Source: an uncultured Buttiauxella sp. (GTDB taxonomy: Bacteria > Pseudomonadota > Gammaproteobacteria > Enterobacterales > Enterobacteriaceae). From it: a DNA stretch of 64,000 nucleotides. Below the pieces are notes generated by a model. It was not told the origin of the DNA. It did no database searches and worked only from the letters and a program-made list of their open reading frames with translations. The stretch spans positions 55,951 to 119,950 of the forward strand of contig CAMLJN010000012.1 in assembly GCA_946480445.1 (NCBI GenBank). The letters are read 5' to 3'. A program made the position numbers and the translations under genes. Every line of letters starts with the position of its first letter. The stretch's first letter is position 1. Below, piece by piece: positions 1-9,733 of this stretch.

Positions 1-732
1 GAGATTGTGCTTGTTTCCGATCGTCCTGCACATGAATTTGGCGATTTGCCGCCGAAAACGCGCGTGGTCACACTTGAACTGCCGCAGCGCGAAGAAGGCT
101 ACCGCTACAAGCAAATCTACCTGAGTCGTTTGATTAAACTTAACGCTCCTTTGCAGGCACGCACAGACGGAATTTTAATGATTGATTCCGATCTTAATCT
201 GCTGCAAATGCCGACATTTAAAATCGAGGATCAACATATCTATTCCAGCTTCCGCCAGGGGAAAATGATAGCCAAGCTCGACGGCGCTCCGGCTGAAAAG
301 GTCCCGGCCTATTATAAAGACACCGTGCGTCCATATATTGTTGATCATGTAAACGGGGCATTCCTGGCCGCCACTCGCCAAACCTGGCGCCGTATTTGCC
401 CGCTGTGGCTCACGCTGTTCCAGGATACCTGGGAACTGATGGACGACAGCCAGCCGCCAACCGATCAGCTACCGCTGGCCACCCTGCTGGATATGCTCGA
501 TCTGAAAACCATCAATCTGGGAGACTGGATGAACTGGCCGGTTTCGAAAAAAATCGGTGGGACACCTTCAGTGATCCCCAAAGAGGTTGTTGGCGCACAC
601 GGCGGCTTTCCGCTTTCCGAATGGCAGAAATATCTCGCCTCGCCGGATAGCGAGCTGCTGTTTAAAGGCCAGGATTACACGCGCAAAGTCCGTTATCTGA
701 CCGATGCAGAAAAGCAGGCCGCAAACAGTTGA
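1..732 (+). CDS. Glycosyltransferase-like protein, 5' end outside window
   Basis: The frame is open from the first base (GAG ATT GTG), so the gene enters from the left and its N-terminus is missing; a GTG at 7 is only an internal codon. About 243 codons are visible. The segment ILMIDSDLNLL contains Asp-Ser-Asp, which resembles the DXD metal/nucleotide-sugar motif of GT-A glycosyltransferases, and a later VNGAFLAATR stretch fits an acceptor-side loop. No signal peptide or membrane segment is visible. It lies beside kbl-tdh and the LPS core locus, so a cell-surface sugar role is plausible, but this is inference. In E. coli K-12 this position next to tdh is occupied by waaH (yibD), to which I see no clear resemblance. 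Specific function unknown. Confidence 0.6.
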   Translation, partial: EIVLVSDRPAHEFGDLPPKTRVVTLELPQREEGYRYKQIYLSRLIKLNAPLQARTDGILMIDSDLNLLQMPTFKIEDQHIYSSFRQGKMIAKLDGAPAEKVPAYYKDTVRPYIVDHVNGAFLAATRQTWRRICPLWLTLFQDTWELMDDSQPPTDQLPLATLLDMLDLKTINLGDWMNWPVSKKIGGTPSVIPKEVVGAHGGFPLSEWQKYLASPDSELLFKGQDYTRKVRYLTDAEKQAANS

Positions 733-739
733 TGTAATA

Positions 740-762
740 AAGGCCGGTTTCCCGGCCTTTTT
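740..762. terminator. Bidirectional terminator between glycosyltransferase-like gene and tdh
   Basis: An 8-bp perfect stem (AAGGCCGG / CCGGCCTT, loop TTTC) is followed by a T run on the + strand and sits 8 bases after the stop of the upstream gene. The symmetric A/T flanks let it also serve the convergent tdh gene ending at 781. Confidence 0.8.
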
Positions 763-780
763 CATTTTCCTTACCCGACG

Positions 781-1806
781 TTACTCCCAGCTAAGGATAA
801 CCTTCCCGGACTGCCCGGAGCGCATCGCATCAAACCCTTTCTGGAAATCATCAATGCCAAATCGGTGCGTGATGATAGGTGACAGATCCAGACCTGACTG
901 GATCAATGCCGCCATTTTGTACCAGGTTTCAAACATTTCGCGGCCGTAGATCCCCTTGATAAACAGCCCCTTGAAGATGACCTTTGTCCAGTCGATAGAC
1001 ATGTCGGACGGGGGAATACCCAGCATGGCAATACGGCCGCCGTGGTTCATCGTATCCAGCATGGTGCGGAACGCAGGCGGTGCACCGGACATTTCCAGAC
1101 CGACATCAAAGCCTTCTGTCATGCCCAGCTCTTTCATTACGTCGGTGAGATTTTCCTTGCTGACGTTCACCGCACGGGTCACGCCCATTTTGCGGGCCAG
1201 TTCAAGGCGATATTCATTCACATCGGTAATGACGACATTGCGCGCACCGACGTGTTTAGCCACGGCGGCGGCCATCACACCAATCGGACCTGCCCCTGAA
1301 ACAAGGACATCTTCGCCCACCAGGTCAAATGACAGCGCAGTGTGAACGGCGTTGCCGAACGGGTCAAAAATAGAAGCTAAATCATCGGAAATGTTATCCG
1401 GGATTTTAAAAGCGTTGAAGGCAGGCAACACCAGATACTCAGCAAAACAGCCCGGACGATTAACGCCAACGCCGGTCGTGTTGCGACAAAGATGTGTACG
1501 ACCTGCGCGACAGTTGCGGCAGTGGCCACAGGTGATGTGCCCTTCGCCAGACACACGGTCGCCTATCTTAAAGCCTTTCACTTCCTGGCCGATATCCACC
1601 ACCTCGCCAACATATTCATGACCGACGACCATCGGCACCGGAATGGTTTTCTGTGACCATTCATCCCAGTTATAGATATGCACATCGGTGCCGCAAATCG
1701 CGGTCTTACGAATTTTGATCAGCAGATCGTTATGCCCCATCTCCGGCTTGGGCGCATCCGTCATCCAGATGCCTTCTTCTGCCTTCAGTTTCGCTAATGC
1801 TTTCAT
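781..1806 (-). CDS. tdh: L-threonine 3-dehydrogenase
   Basis: Cytoplasmic zinc- and NAD-dependent medium-chain dehydrogenase that oxidises L-threonine to 2-amino-3-ketobutyrate, which Kbl then cleaves. The product is 341 aa, the E. coli length, using the ATG at 1806; the frame is open further upstream but that stretch lies inside kbl. Visible residues: catalytic zinc ligands Cys38, His63 and Glu64 (GHE), the structural-zinc cysteines 93, 96, 99 and 107, and a Rossmann glycine motif [10 protein letters not shown] in the middle of the protein. It starts 10 bases after the kbl stop, so the two form an operon kbl-tdh read on the minus strand. Confidence 0.96.
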   Translation of the reverse strand: MKALAKLKAEEGIWMTDAPKPEMGHNDLLIKIRKTAICGTDVHIYNWDEWSQKTIPVPMVVGHEYVGEVVDIGQEVKGFKIGDRVSGEGHITCGHCRNCRAGRTHLCRNTTGVGVNRPGCFAEYLVLPAFNAFKIPDNISDDLASIFDPFGNAVHTALSFDLVGEDVLVSGAGPIGVMAAAVAKHVGARNVVITDVNEYRLELARKMGVTRAVNVSKENLTDVMKELGMTEGFDVGLEMSGAPPAFRTMLDTMNHGGRIAMLGIPPSDMSIDWTKVIFKGLFIKGIYGREMFETWYKMAALIQSGLDLSPIITHRFGIDDFQKGFDAMRSGQSGKVILSWE

Positions 1807-1816
1807 GACCGCTTCC

Positions 1817-3013
1817 TCAGGCGATAACGCCCAACTGTTTACCGATACGCGTAAAGGCGTCAACCGCACGTTCAATCTGCTGAGTGGTGTGAGCCGCAGA
1901 CATCTGGGTACGGATACGCGCCTGACCTTTTGGTACGACCGGATAGAAGAACCCGGTAACATAAATGCCTTCTTTTTGCAGTTCGCGAGCAAAGTTCTGC
2001 GCGACGACGGCCTCACCCAGCATCACAGGAATAATCGCATGATCGGCACCTGCCAGGGTAAATCCTGCGGCCGTCATTTTCTCACGGAACAGGCTGGCAT
2101 TAGCCCACAGGTGCGCACGGATCTCTGCGCCTTCTTCCAGCATTTCCAGCACCTTAATGGAGGCAGAAACAATGGCTGGCGCAAGGGAGTTGGAGAAAAG
2201 ATAAGGACGAGAACGCTGACGCAGCCATTCGATCACTTCTTTGCGACCCGCAGTATACCCGCCGGATGCCCCGCCCAGAGCTTTACCCAGAGTGCCGGTA
2301 ATAATGTCTACGCGATCCATAACGTCGCAGTATTCATGCGTACCACGACCGTTTTCACCCACAAAACCTACAGCGTGAGAATCATCGACCATCACCAGCG
2401 CATTGTACCTGTCAGCCAGGTCACACCCCCCCTTCAGGTTAGCAATCACGCCGTCCATTGAGAACACGCCATCAGTGGCAATCATGACGTGACGAGCGCC
2501 CTTATCCCTGGCTTCTTTCAGGCGGGCTTCCAGTTCCTGCATGTCGTTGTTGGCATAACGATAACGCTGCGCTTTACACAGACGTACGCCGTCAATGATT
2601 GACGCATGGTTCAGGGCATCAGAAATAATGGCGTCTTCCGGGCCAAGAAGCGTCTCAAACAAGCCACCATTAGCATCGAAACAGGAGGAATAAAGAATCG
2701 CGTCTTCCGTTCCCAGGAAGCCTGCCAGCTTGCTTTCAAGCTCTTTATGACTGTCCTGCGTGCCACAGATAAAGCGCACTGAGGCCATGCCAAAACCGTG
2801 CGTATCCATTCCCTGCTTCGCCGCCGCAATCAGCTGCGGATGGTTCGCAAGTCCGAGATAGTTATTGGCGCAGAAGTTAATGACATGGCTGCCGTCAGCC
2901 ACGGTGATGTCCGCCTGCTGCGCGGAGGTAATAATTCGTTCTTCTTTGAAGAGCCCTTCCGTCCTGGCGGTATCAAGCTGAGACGTTAACTGCAGGTAAA
3001 AATCTTCGCGCAT
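1817..3013 (-). CDS. kbl: 2-amino-3-ketobutyrate CoA ligase (glycine C-acetyltransferase)
   Basis: Pyridoxal-phosphate enzyme of the alpha-oxoamine synthase family. It cleaves 2-amino-3-ketobutyrate with CoA into glycine and acetyl-CoA, the second step of threonine degradation. At 398 aa it matches the E. coli length and aligns almost throughout. The PLP-binding lysine lies in [10 protein letters not shown], preceded by the [10 protein letters not shown] segment that carries the cofactor-contacting Asp and His. It is the first gene of kbl-tdh. About 217 bases separate its start from the divergent hldD. Confidence 0.96.
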   Translation of the reverse strand: MREDFYLQLTSQLDTARTEGLFKEERIITSAQQADITVADGSHVINFCANNYLGLANHPQLIAAAKQGMDTHGFGMASVRFICGTQDSHKELESKLAGFLGTEDAILYSSCFDANGGLFETLLGPEDAIISDALNHASIIDGVRLCKAQRYRYANNDMQELEARLKEARDKGARHVMIATDGVFSMDGVIANLKGGCDLADRYNALVMVDDSHAVGFVGENGRGTHEYCDVMDRVDIITGTLGKALGGASGGYTAGRKEVIEWLRQRSRPYLFSNSLAPAIVSASIKVLEMLEEGAEIRAHLWANASLFREKMTAAGFTLAGADHAIIPVMLGEAVVAQNFARELQKEGIYVTGFFYPVVPKGQARIRTQMSAAHTTQQIERAVDAFTRIGKQLGVIA

Positions 3014-3159
3014 CGCGATTCTCCAGGCATGACAAATTTCGGCACATATTACCCAAACCTATACGAGGTGACGAGATTACGCTTCAGGAATATCTATTTT
3101 TGCAGGATAAATCACGACGATGAGAAACTTCGCCTGATTAGGCGGGTCTTTGATTGTAA

Positions 3160-3168
3160 TGGTATGAT
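3160..3168 (+). promoter_or_regulatory. Candidate extended -10 promoter for hldD
   Basis: TGGTATGAT is a TGn plus TATGAT extended -10 element located 62 bases before the hldD ATG. No good -35 is present at 16-18 bases upstream, which extended -10 promoters tolerate. Predicted from pattern only. Confidence 0.4.
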
Positions 3169-3230
3169 AAGAGCCATTAGCGCGTGAGGTATCGTGCCTC
3201 ACGGCCCCCTATATTGTTAAGGTTACGCGC

Positions 3231-4163
3231 ATGATTATTGTCACCGGTGGCGCCGGTTTTATCGGCAGCAACATTATTAAATCACTGAATGATAAAGGTT
3301 ATACTGACATTCTGGTGGTAGATAACCTCAAAGACGGCACCAAGTTCGTGAACCTGGTGGATCTGAATATCGCAGATTACATGGATAAAGAAGACTTCTT
3401 AATCCAGGTGATGGCTGGCGAAGAGTTCGGCGATATCGAAGCCATTTTCCATGAAGGCGCCTGCTCATCGACCACCGAGTGGGACGGCAAGTACATGATG
3501 GACAATAACTATCAGTACTCCAAAGAAGTCCTGCATTACTGCCTGGAGCGTGAAATTCCGTTCCTCTACGCATCTTCCGCTGCCACCTACGGCGGCCGCA
3601 ACAGCGACTTTATCGAGTCCCGTGAATACGAGCAGCCGCTAAACGTCTATGGCTACTCCAAATTCCTGTTTGACGAGTATGTGCGCCAGATCCTGCCTGA
3701 AGCCAATTCCCAGATCACCGGCTTCCGCTACTTCAACGTTTATGGCCCGCGCGAAGGCCATAAAGGCAGCATGGCAAGCGTTGCCTTCCACCTGAATACG
3801 CAGTTAAACAACGGCGAAAATCCAAAGCTGTTTGAAGGCAGCGATAGCTTCAAGCGCGACTTTATCTACGTAGGCGATGTGGCTGAGGTTAACCTGTGGT
3901 TCTGGGAGAACAGCGTATCCGGCATCTTTAACTGCGGCACCGGGCGCCCGGAATCCTTCCAGGCCGTGGCCGATGCGGCACTTGCTTACCACAAAAAAGG
4001 CAGCATTGAGTACATTCCTTTCCCGGAAAAACTCAAAGGTCGTTACCAGGCCTTTACCCAGGCCGATCTGACCAATCTGCGAGCAGCAGGCTACAACAAG
4101 CCGTTTAAAACTGTTGCCGAAGGCGTGACAGAATACATGGCCTGGCTTAACCGTGACGCTTAA
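3231..4163 (+). CDS. hldD: ADP-glyceromanno-heptose 6-epimerase
   Basis: Converts ADP-D-glycero-beta-D-manno-heptose to the L-glycero form, the activated heptose used by WaaC and WaaF. It is a short-chain dehydrogenase/epimerase with NADP bound at the N-terminal TGGAGFIG motif (residues 5-12). The catalytic Tyr140 and Lys144 lie in YGYSK. The 310-aa length equals E. coli RfaD/HldD. It is the first gene of the hldD-waaF-waaC transcription unit, with a 16-base gap to waaF. Confidence 0.97.
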   Translation: MIIVTGGAGFIGSNIIKSLNDKGYTDILVVDNLKDGTKFVNLVDLNIADYMDKEDFLIQVMAGEEFGDIEAIFHEGACSSTTEWDGKYMMDNNYQYSKEVLHYCLEREIPFLYASSAATYGGRNSDFIESREYEQPLNVYGYSKFLFDEYVRQILPEANSQITGFRYFNVYGPREGHKGSMASVAFHLNTQLNNGENPKLFEGSDSFKRDFIYVGDVAEVNLWFWENSVSGIFNCGTGRPESFQAVADAALAYHKKGSIEYIPFPEKLKGRYQAFTQADLTNLRAAGYNKPFKTVAEGVTEYMAWLNRDA

Positions 4164-4179
4164 GCAGGCAGCCTGACGC

Positions 4180-5229
4180 ATGAGAATACTGGTGATCGGC
4201 CCGTCATGGGTGGGCGACATGATGATGTCGCAAAGTCTCTATCGCACGCTCAAGGCGCGCTATCCCCAGGCAATCATTGATGTGATGGCACCTTCATGGT
4301 GCCGTCCATTACTGTCGCGGATGCCTGAAGTGAACGAAGCCATAGCCATGCCTCTTGGCCATGGCGCGCTGGAAATTGGCGAACGTCGCCGCCTCGGCCA
4401 TAGCCTCAGAGAAAAGCGCTATGACAGGGCCTACGTCCTGCCAAACTCCTTTAAATCAGCCCTTGTCCCGTTCTTTGCTAATATACCTCAGCGTACTGGC
4501 TGGCGTGGCGAAATGCGTTATGGCCTGCTCAACGACGCTCGCGTTCTTGATAAACAGGCTTGGCCACTGATGGTTGAACGCTATGTAGCCCTCGCCTATG
4601 ACAAAGGCGTGATGCAATCGGCAAAAGATCTTCCTCATCCACTACTGTGGCCACAGCTACAGGTTAGTGAAAGCGAAAAGGCCCAGGCGTGTGCGACTTT
4701 TCATCTTGAAGCCTCACGCCCGATCGTTGGTTTTTGTCCCGGAGCCGAATTCGGCCCTGCTAAACGCTGGCCGCATTATCACTATGCCGCGCTTGCCGGT
4801 AAATTAATCGACGATGGTTATCAGGTAGTGCTGTTCGGTTCAGCCAAAGATAAAGAGGCAGGAAACGACATTCTTATCGCGCTGTCAGCCCAGCAGCAAC
4901 CACACTGTCGCAACCTCGCGGGGGACACAGCGCTGGAGCAGGCGGTGATGTTGCTCGCGGCCTGTAAAGCAGTGGTGAGCAATGACTCAGGCCTGATGCA
5001 CGTTGCGGCGGCGCTAAACCGCCCTCTGGTGGCACTGTATGGTCCCAGCAGCCCGGATTTCACGCCACCTCTGTCGCATAAGGCGAAAGTCATTCGTCTT
5101 ATCGACGGCTATCATAAAATCCGTAAAGGCGATGCAGCCGAAGGCTATCATCAAAGCCTGATTGATATAAAACCCGAGCGCGTAATGGAAGAGTTGTCGG
5201 TGCTTTTGCAGACAGAGAGTGAGGCGTAA
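4180..5229 (+). CDS. waaF: ADP-heptose:LPS heptosyltransferase II
   Basis: Family GT9 enzyme adding the second L-glycero-D-manno-heptose to the inner core at the cytoplasmic face of the inner membrane. The 349-aa product begins with the typical ILVIGPSWVGDMMMSQ segment. It carries the C-terminal ADP-heptose-binding signature SNDSGLMHVAAALNRPLVAL followed by YGPSSP. Its TAA stop overlaps the waaC ATG by one base (TAATG), indicating translational coupling. E. coli WaaF is 348 aa. Confidence 0.96.
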   Translation: MRILVIGPSWVGDMMMSQSLYRTLKARYPQAIIDVMAPSWCRPLLSRMPEVNEAIAMPLGHGALEIGERRRLGHSLREKRYDRAYVLPNSFKSALVPFFANIPQRTGWRGEMRYGLLNDARVLDKQAWPLMVERYVALAYDKGVMQSAKDLPHPLLWPQLQVSESEKAQACATFHLEASRPIVGFCPGAEFGPAKRWPHYHYAALAGKLIDDGYQVVLFGSAKDKEAGNDILIALSAQQQPHCRNLAGDTALEQAVMLLAACKAVVSNDSGLMHVAAALNRPLVALYGPSSPDFTPPLSHKAKVIRLIDGYHKIRKGDAAEGYHQSLIDIKPERVMEELSVLLQTESEA

Positions 5230-6206
5230 TGCGGGTACTGATCGTCAAAACCTCTTCGATGGGGGATGTTCTTCATACATTACCTGCGCTCACTGACGCT
5301 GCCAAAGCCATGCCCGGTCTCAGATTCGACTGGGTGGTAGAGGAAGGTTTCGCGCAGATCCCGACATGGCATCCGGCGGTAGATAAAGTGCTGCCTGTGG
5401 CCATTCGCCGCTGGCGAAAAAACTGGTTCTCCGCGCCTGTAATCGCAGAGCGTAAGGCGTTTTATCAGGCCCTTCGTGCCGCAAAATACGACGCCATTAT
5501 TGATGCTCAGGGGCTGCTCAAAAGCGCCGTCCTGGTGACGCGTAAAGCCCTCGGCGTTAAACACGGAATGGACTGGAACAGCGCCCGCGAACCCCTGGCG
5601 AGTTTTTTTTACAATCAACGCCACGCCATTGCCAGGCAGCAGCACGCCGTGGAGCGCACGCGCGAACTCTTTTCCAAAAGTATTCAATACCCTGTTCCGG
5701 TGCAGAAAGGGGACTACGCTATAGCCCGGCATTTTCTGGCTACAGCCCCAGTAGATACAAATAGTTACGTCATTTTCCTTCATGCCACCACCCGCGATGA
5801 AAAGCACTGGCCGGAAACACACTGGCGAGAACTTATTCAATTAATGCATAAAACGGGCTTACGTATTAAACTCCCGTGGGGTGCGGAACATGAACATAAA
5901 CGTGCGCTACGCCTGGCTGAAGGGTTCGATCATGTCGAGGTTTTACCTCGTCTGACGCTTGAACAGGTGGCCAAACAAATTGCGGGCGCGCGGGCCGTGG
6001 TCTCTGTAGATACCGGCTTAAGCCATCTGACTGCCGCGCTGGATCGGCCCAATCTCACGCTGTATGGGCCAACCGACCCGGGCCTGATTGGCGGTTACGG
6101 ACAGAATCAACACGAAATCATCGGTGCGGGTAAAAACATGGCCAATATCACTGCAAAGGCAGCGTTTGATGCACTTCAGACCATAACTCCCTTAGCCACA
6201 GAATAA
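5229..6206 (+). CDS. waaC: ADP-heptose:Kdo2-lipid A heptosyltransferase I
   Basis: Transfers the first heptose to Kdo2-lipid A. It is a GT9 fold protein of 325 aa (E. coli 319). Visible signatures are the N-terminal KTSSMGDVLHTLPAL, containing the catalytic-region Asp13, and the C-terminal SVDTGLSHLTAALDRPNLTL followed by YGPTDP. It starts on the ATG overlapping the waaF stop and is followed after 6 bases by the next GT9 gene, so the operon continues. Confidence 0.96.
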   Translation: MRVLIVKTSSMGDVLHTLPALTDAAKAMPGLRFDWVVEEGFAQIPTWHPAVDKVLPVAIRRWRKNWFSAPVIAERKAFYQALRAAKYDAIIDAQGLLKSAVLVTRKALGVKHGMDWNSAREPLASFFYNQRHAIARQQHAVERTRELFSKSIQYPVPVQKGDYAIARHFLATAPVDTNSYVIFLHATTRDEKHWPETHWRELIQLMHKTGLRIKLPWGAEHEHKRALRLAEGFDHVEVLPRLTLEQVAKQIAGARAVVSVDTGLSHLTAALDRPNLTLYGPTDPGLIGGYGQNQHEIIGAGKNMANITAKAAFDALQTITPLATE

Positions 6207-6212
6207 CGATTA

Positions 6213-7301
6213 ATGAGCTATCTATTTCTTTTCATTCTTTTGCTGCCGTTTAAACTCATCGGCAAGCTGTTTTATAAGAAAACCGGCCGGAATCTTATGA
6301 TTCAAACGGCCAAGATCGGCGACTTTGTGAATGTTACGCCATTGCTTGCACATCTTAAACACAGCGATGTGCTCATCAGTAAAGCGGTGCTTCCTCTGGC
6401 ACAACACGACGAAACTATCGAGACAATTTTTCTGATCGAAGAACATAAAAAAAGTCTGTGGGGCAAGTTTCGCCTGGCGTTCAGGCTGATGAACCGATAT
6501 GAAAATGTTTATCTCCTGCAGCCCAACAGCACCAACCTTTTCTTCGCCGCCGCCTGCAACGCCGCAAATAAACAATTTTTAAGTATCTATACCCGCCGCT
6601 GGTATCACGCTCCGTTTTACCTGACCGCCGATGGGGTTGTTGAACACGGTAAATACACTTTAAGCGTCGATAACAACTTAAAATTAGCCGATCGCAATCT
6701 GACCTGGCAAGATAGCCCGAAGCACGCTACAAAGCCATTAAGAGTTCCTGACTCGTATCCCGAGATGTTAGATCGCCAAAACGTCATTAAGATTGGTTTA
6801 AGCATTTCTGCGGGAAATAAAGCTAAAACGATCCCACCAGTCATATGGCAACGAGTATTTGAAGCGCTCAAGGACTTACCCTGCGTATACTACATTTTTG
6901 GTTCAATAAATGAGCAGGTATGGTTGGACGATCTGGTAAAACTGACTGGTGAGCGCACCGATTTCGTGAATATGATCGGTTCGGTTAAGTTAGAAGACCT
7001 GCCTCACGCAATAAGTAAAATGGATTTCTATATTGCATCTGACTCAGGCAATATCTATATTGCCGACGCAGTAGGCGTGCCGATCATTCTCATCTACGGC
7101 CCGTGTTGTGTAAAAGAACAGCGTCCTTTAGGTGATGTGCTCCTTATCGGTGATGATGCGAATACCAACTCTTTTGTGTTTGAGACAAGATATTACTTTG
7201 ATAAGTCTCGCGAGGAATTGTTTGCTTTAAGCGATCAGAGTTTAAGAGAAATTCACAGTTTTATTGGCGGAAATCTAAAACGCCCCACTATAGGATCGTA
7301 A
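6213..7301 (+). CDS. GT9-family heptosyltransferase-like protein of the LPS core
   Basis: A 362-aa protein with a hydrophobic/basic N-terminus (YLFLFILLLPFKLIGKLFYK), then QTAKIGDFVNVTPLLAHL like the heptosyltransferase N-domain. A C-terminal ASDSGNIYIADAVGVPIILI followed by YGP matches the GT9 nucleotide-sugar signature. It lies 6 bases after waaC, clearly in the same unit. The codon choice is more A+T-rich than in waaC, and this continues through waaL, suggesting the variable part of the core locus. E. coli K-12 has no gene here between waaC and waaL. Likely a core sugar (heptose) transferase; the acceptor cannot be told from sequence. Confidence 0.75.
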   Translation: MSYLFLFILLLPFKLIGKLFYKKTGRNLMIQTAKIGDFVNVTPLLAHLKHSDVLISKAVLPLAQHDETIETIFLIEEHKKSLWGKFRLAFRLMNRYENVYLLQPNSTNLFFAAACNAANKQFLSIYTRRWYHAPFYLTADGVVEHGKYTLSVDNNLKLADRNLTWQDSPKHATKPLRVPDSYPEMLDRQNVIKIGLSISAGNKAKTIPPVIWQRVFEALKDLPCVYYIFGSINEQVWLDDLVKLTGERTDFVNMIGSVKLEDLPHAISKMDFYIASDSGNIYIADAVGVPIILIYGPCCVKEQRPLGDVLLIGDDANTNSFVFETRYYFDKSREELFALSDQSLREIHSFIGGNLKRPTIGS

Positions 7302-7333
7302 AAGAGATCTTTATGGGAATGATAAGCTATTGA

Positions 7334-7361
7334 ATGAAAATAAAAATGAGCCTATTTTCAT
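7334..7361. other. Inverted repeat in gap between two GT9 genes
   Basis: A 9-bp perfect inverted repeat, ATGAAAATA / TATTTTCAT with a 10-base loop, sits in the 91-base A+T-rich gap after the first GT9-like gene. It could be a weak terminator or an operator; no T run follows directly. Confidence 0.35.
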
Positions 7362-7392
7362 AAGATTAATGTGATTTTAAAGAGCGCTAGTT

Positions 7393-8472
7393 ATGTCTCA
7401 GCCAAAAAAGAAATTTTCTAAGTTAAGACAATGGAATCGTCGACGTAATTATTATTTCAAATCACTGCGTATGCGCATAGCCAGGCTGCTATGGGATGAT
7501 CGTCGCCAGTCTCCATTTAAATTAGATGAGATCAAGAAAATTCTCCTCTTACGTGACGATGGTAAGATTGGAGATATGGTAGTTTCCACATTATTAATCC
7601 GTGAGATAAGCGCTCGCGGCTACATCATCGACGTACTTGCTACACCAGAGAATATTCTCGTCATTGAGAACAATCCTTTTATCCGAAGAATCTTCCTGAA
7701 TAACCAGAAAAACATTGAGAATATTCTTTCTGAAGAAAGATATGATGCGGTCATTGATATGGGCGATAAAATATCCCCTAAAAGTCTGCGTTTCCTGAAA
7801 AAAATAAGCGCAAAAAACAACATTGGATTTAATAAAGAAGCCTATAATATTTACAATAAATCTATAGCTTATAATGGTTATGATCGGCATATAACTGCAC
7901 GTTATTCATTACTCATGGACCAGTTAGAGTTTGTAGGCCATTCCGTCAACTATGATTTGCACATCCCGCAGAAAAACCTTTTAAGTGTTTCAAATTATCT
8001 TTCTTCCTTGCCAGGAAAATACAACATCGTTATTAACCCTTTTACGGCAAGTAAAGAAAGAGATTTCTCGCAGCAACAACTGCAAGAGTTAATAAATAGC
8101 CTACATGCTAGTTACAAAGGACTAAACATCTTATTAATTGGCCTCCCAGATAGGCTTGCTAGAATATCTGTAAGCAACGCTGTGGTTAATCTTAATATGT
8201 CAATAAATGACGCTATGAGTTTAATTTACCATTGTGATCTGGTCATCTCACCTGATACATCTGTAGTGCATATTGCCGCAGCCTGGAAAAAACCGCTTGT
8301 CGCGCTATATGGGAACGATATGCATGGGATGTTTAATAACAACGATGTCTGGGGTCCAGGCTATCGTGAAGCCATACAAATAACCACTGCCGACAAATAT
8401 AGCCCTGTATCAACTATCCCAGCCTCGCAAGTCATGCAAGCTGTAGATTCTTTATTTTTAAGAAAGGAATAA
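7393..8472 (+). CDS. Second GT9-family glycosyltransferase-like protein of the LPS core
   Basis: A 359-aa protein whose strongly basic N-terminus (KLRQWNRRRNYYFKSLRMR) suggests association with the acidic membrane surface. The GT9 N-domain motif appears as LLRDDGKIGDMVVSTLLIRE and the C-domain signature as SPDTSVVHIAAAWKKPLVAL followed by YGND. It is A+T-rich, with many ATA, AAA and TTA codons, unlike the flanking waaF/waaC and waaQ/wabG genes. It ends one base before the waaL start, so the two are coupled. Probably a core heptosyl- or related transferase; donor and acceptor unknown. Confidence 0.72.
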   Translation: MSQPKKKFSKLRQWNRRRNYYFKSLRMRIARLLWDDRRQSPFKLDEIKKILLLRDDGKIGDMVVSTLLIREISARGYIIDVLATPENILVIENNPFIRRIFLNNQKNIENILSEERYDAVIDMGDKISPKSLRFLKKISAKNNIGFNKEAYNIYNKSIAYNGYDRHITARYSLLMDQLEFVGHSVNYDLHIPQKNLLSVSNYLSSLPGKYNIVINPFTASKERDFSQQQLQELINSLHASYKGLNILLIGLPDRLARISVSNAVVNLNMSINDAMSLIYHCDLVISPDTSVVHIAAAWKKPLVALYGNDMHGMFNNNDVWGPGYREAIQITTADKYSPVSTIPASQVMQAVDSLFLRKE

Positions 8473-8473
8473 T

Positions 8474-9727
8474 ATGTTAAATAATATATTAAATACAGGT
8501 AAGAGAAATATTGCCAATGCAATTTTAGCATTGCTCTTTATCTCTTTGCTGCTGAACTTTGTCAGTAGTTCGTGGAGCCGTGTGTTTTTCTTTCTGGCAT
8601 CATATGTTTCTATAATAGCTGTTGGCATTAACTGGAAAAATAAACCAGACAGAGTAATTTTACTCATTACCCTCGCTCTTGTTCTGATTGGTATGAGTAA
8701 ATTAATGTGGTTCTACTTCGAATATATTGAAAACCCCGCTTACAATAAATATAATCCCTACTATAACACAGGGCAGCGTTTAATTTTAGGTGCTGTGATT
8801 TCCTATGCTTTGTTCTCAATGGCTGACAAGACATCAGTTTTAAAAACAAAAATAACAGAAAAAGTAATAATTGGATCATTCTGCATTGCCACCATCGTTG
8901 GTATATTCCAAATAGTCAACGGTAGTTATGAGCGTATAGATTTCTATCTTGGCTTCGCTACCGACAGCGCCTATATGTACTCAACGTTGTCAATTTGTTC
9001 TGTTCTGTACTTACAACGCTATAAATCATTAGCGCTAAGAATATTAACAGTTGCCACCTTGCTTATCTCATTATTTATTATATTTAAAACAGGCACCAGG
9101 AACATATTCATTTGCTATCCGGTGATATTATTGCTATCACTCTTTGCCTGGAAGAAAAACAGCGCCCGAAATATATTCCTGTGTTCTGCTATTCTAGTTT
9201 TTAGTTTCTTAATTAGCTACCACAGTTATATAAAACCCAAGATTAATGCAACTGTTAATGAAATTCAGTTATACGAGAATGATCATGGCAACAAAAATGG
9301 TTCTCTGACTGCACGCCTGGCGATGTGGTCAGTTGGATACGAGGCCTTTAAAAACAGCCCATTAAGCATGAGTCTGGAACAACGTGAAGCCTTCTTTAAA
9401 GAAAATGTTAATGAGACCAAAAGAAATCGCTCAGCCTTAAGTTTCACCAAAATCCATTTACATAATGAACTCATCGAAACCGCCTCTCTTCAGGGCATTC
9501 AGGGGATCGTCGCGCTAATTTTGACATATTTTTTATTATTATTTTCATCTATAAAATATAGAAACAATGCCTTACTGGGAGTATCGCTGACGATTATCAC
9601 CGTAGGATTAAGCGATGTTGTATTTATTAGTCGCGAGCAAACAATATTTTTCAGTATCGTTTTGATTCTGGTGGCGCTACAGGGCTACATTGAGCAGAAA
9701 AAAAAGCCCTCCGTTAAAGAAGAATAA
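8474..9727 (+). CDS. waaL: O-antigen ligase
   Basis: Integral inner-membrane protein that transfers undecaprenyl-linked O-antigen onto lipid A-core on the periplasmic side. The 417-aa product is made of about ten or more hydrophobic segments, with a large polar periplasmic loop around residues 255-320. The hallmark HNELIETASLQGIQGI follows that loop, and the conserved His lies there. WaaL proteins are poorly conserved in sequence, so the call rests on topology, this motif and its position in the core locus. Its A+T-rich composition matches the two preceding genes. Confidence 0.85.
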   Translation: MLNNILNTGKRNIANAILALLFISLLLNFVSSSWSRVFFFLASYVSIIAVGINWKNKPDRVILLITLALVLIGMSKLMWFYFEYIENPAYNKYNPYYNTGQRLILGAVISYALFSMADKTSVLKTKITEKVIIGSFCIATIVGIFQIVNGSYERIDFYLGFATDSAYMYSTLSICSVLYLQRYKSLALRILTVATLLISLFIIFKTGTRNIFICYPVILLLSLFAWKKNSARNIFLCSAILVFSFLISYHSYIKPKINATVNEIQLYENDHGNKNGSLTARLAMWSVGYEAFKNSPLSMSLEQREAFFKENVNETKRNRSALSFTKIHLHNELIETASLQGIQGIVALILTYFLLLFSSIKYRNNALLGVSLTIITVGLSDVVFISREQTIFFSIVLILVALQGYIEQKKKPSVKEE

Positions 9728-9733
9728 TTATAA

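Noticed and set aside
1807..2016. 70-codon N-terminal extension of tdh
   Set aside because: Overlaps kbl on the same strand in another frame and is absent from the family; the ATG at 1806 restores the normal length and zinc-ligand numbering.
3201..3216. CCCCCTATAT resembling a heat-shock sigma-32 -10 upstream of hldD
   Set aside because: Would leave a leader of only a few bases and has no CTTGAA-like -35 at proper distance; the extended -10 at 3160 is the better candidate.
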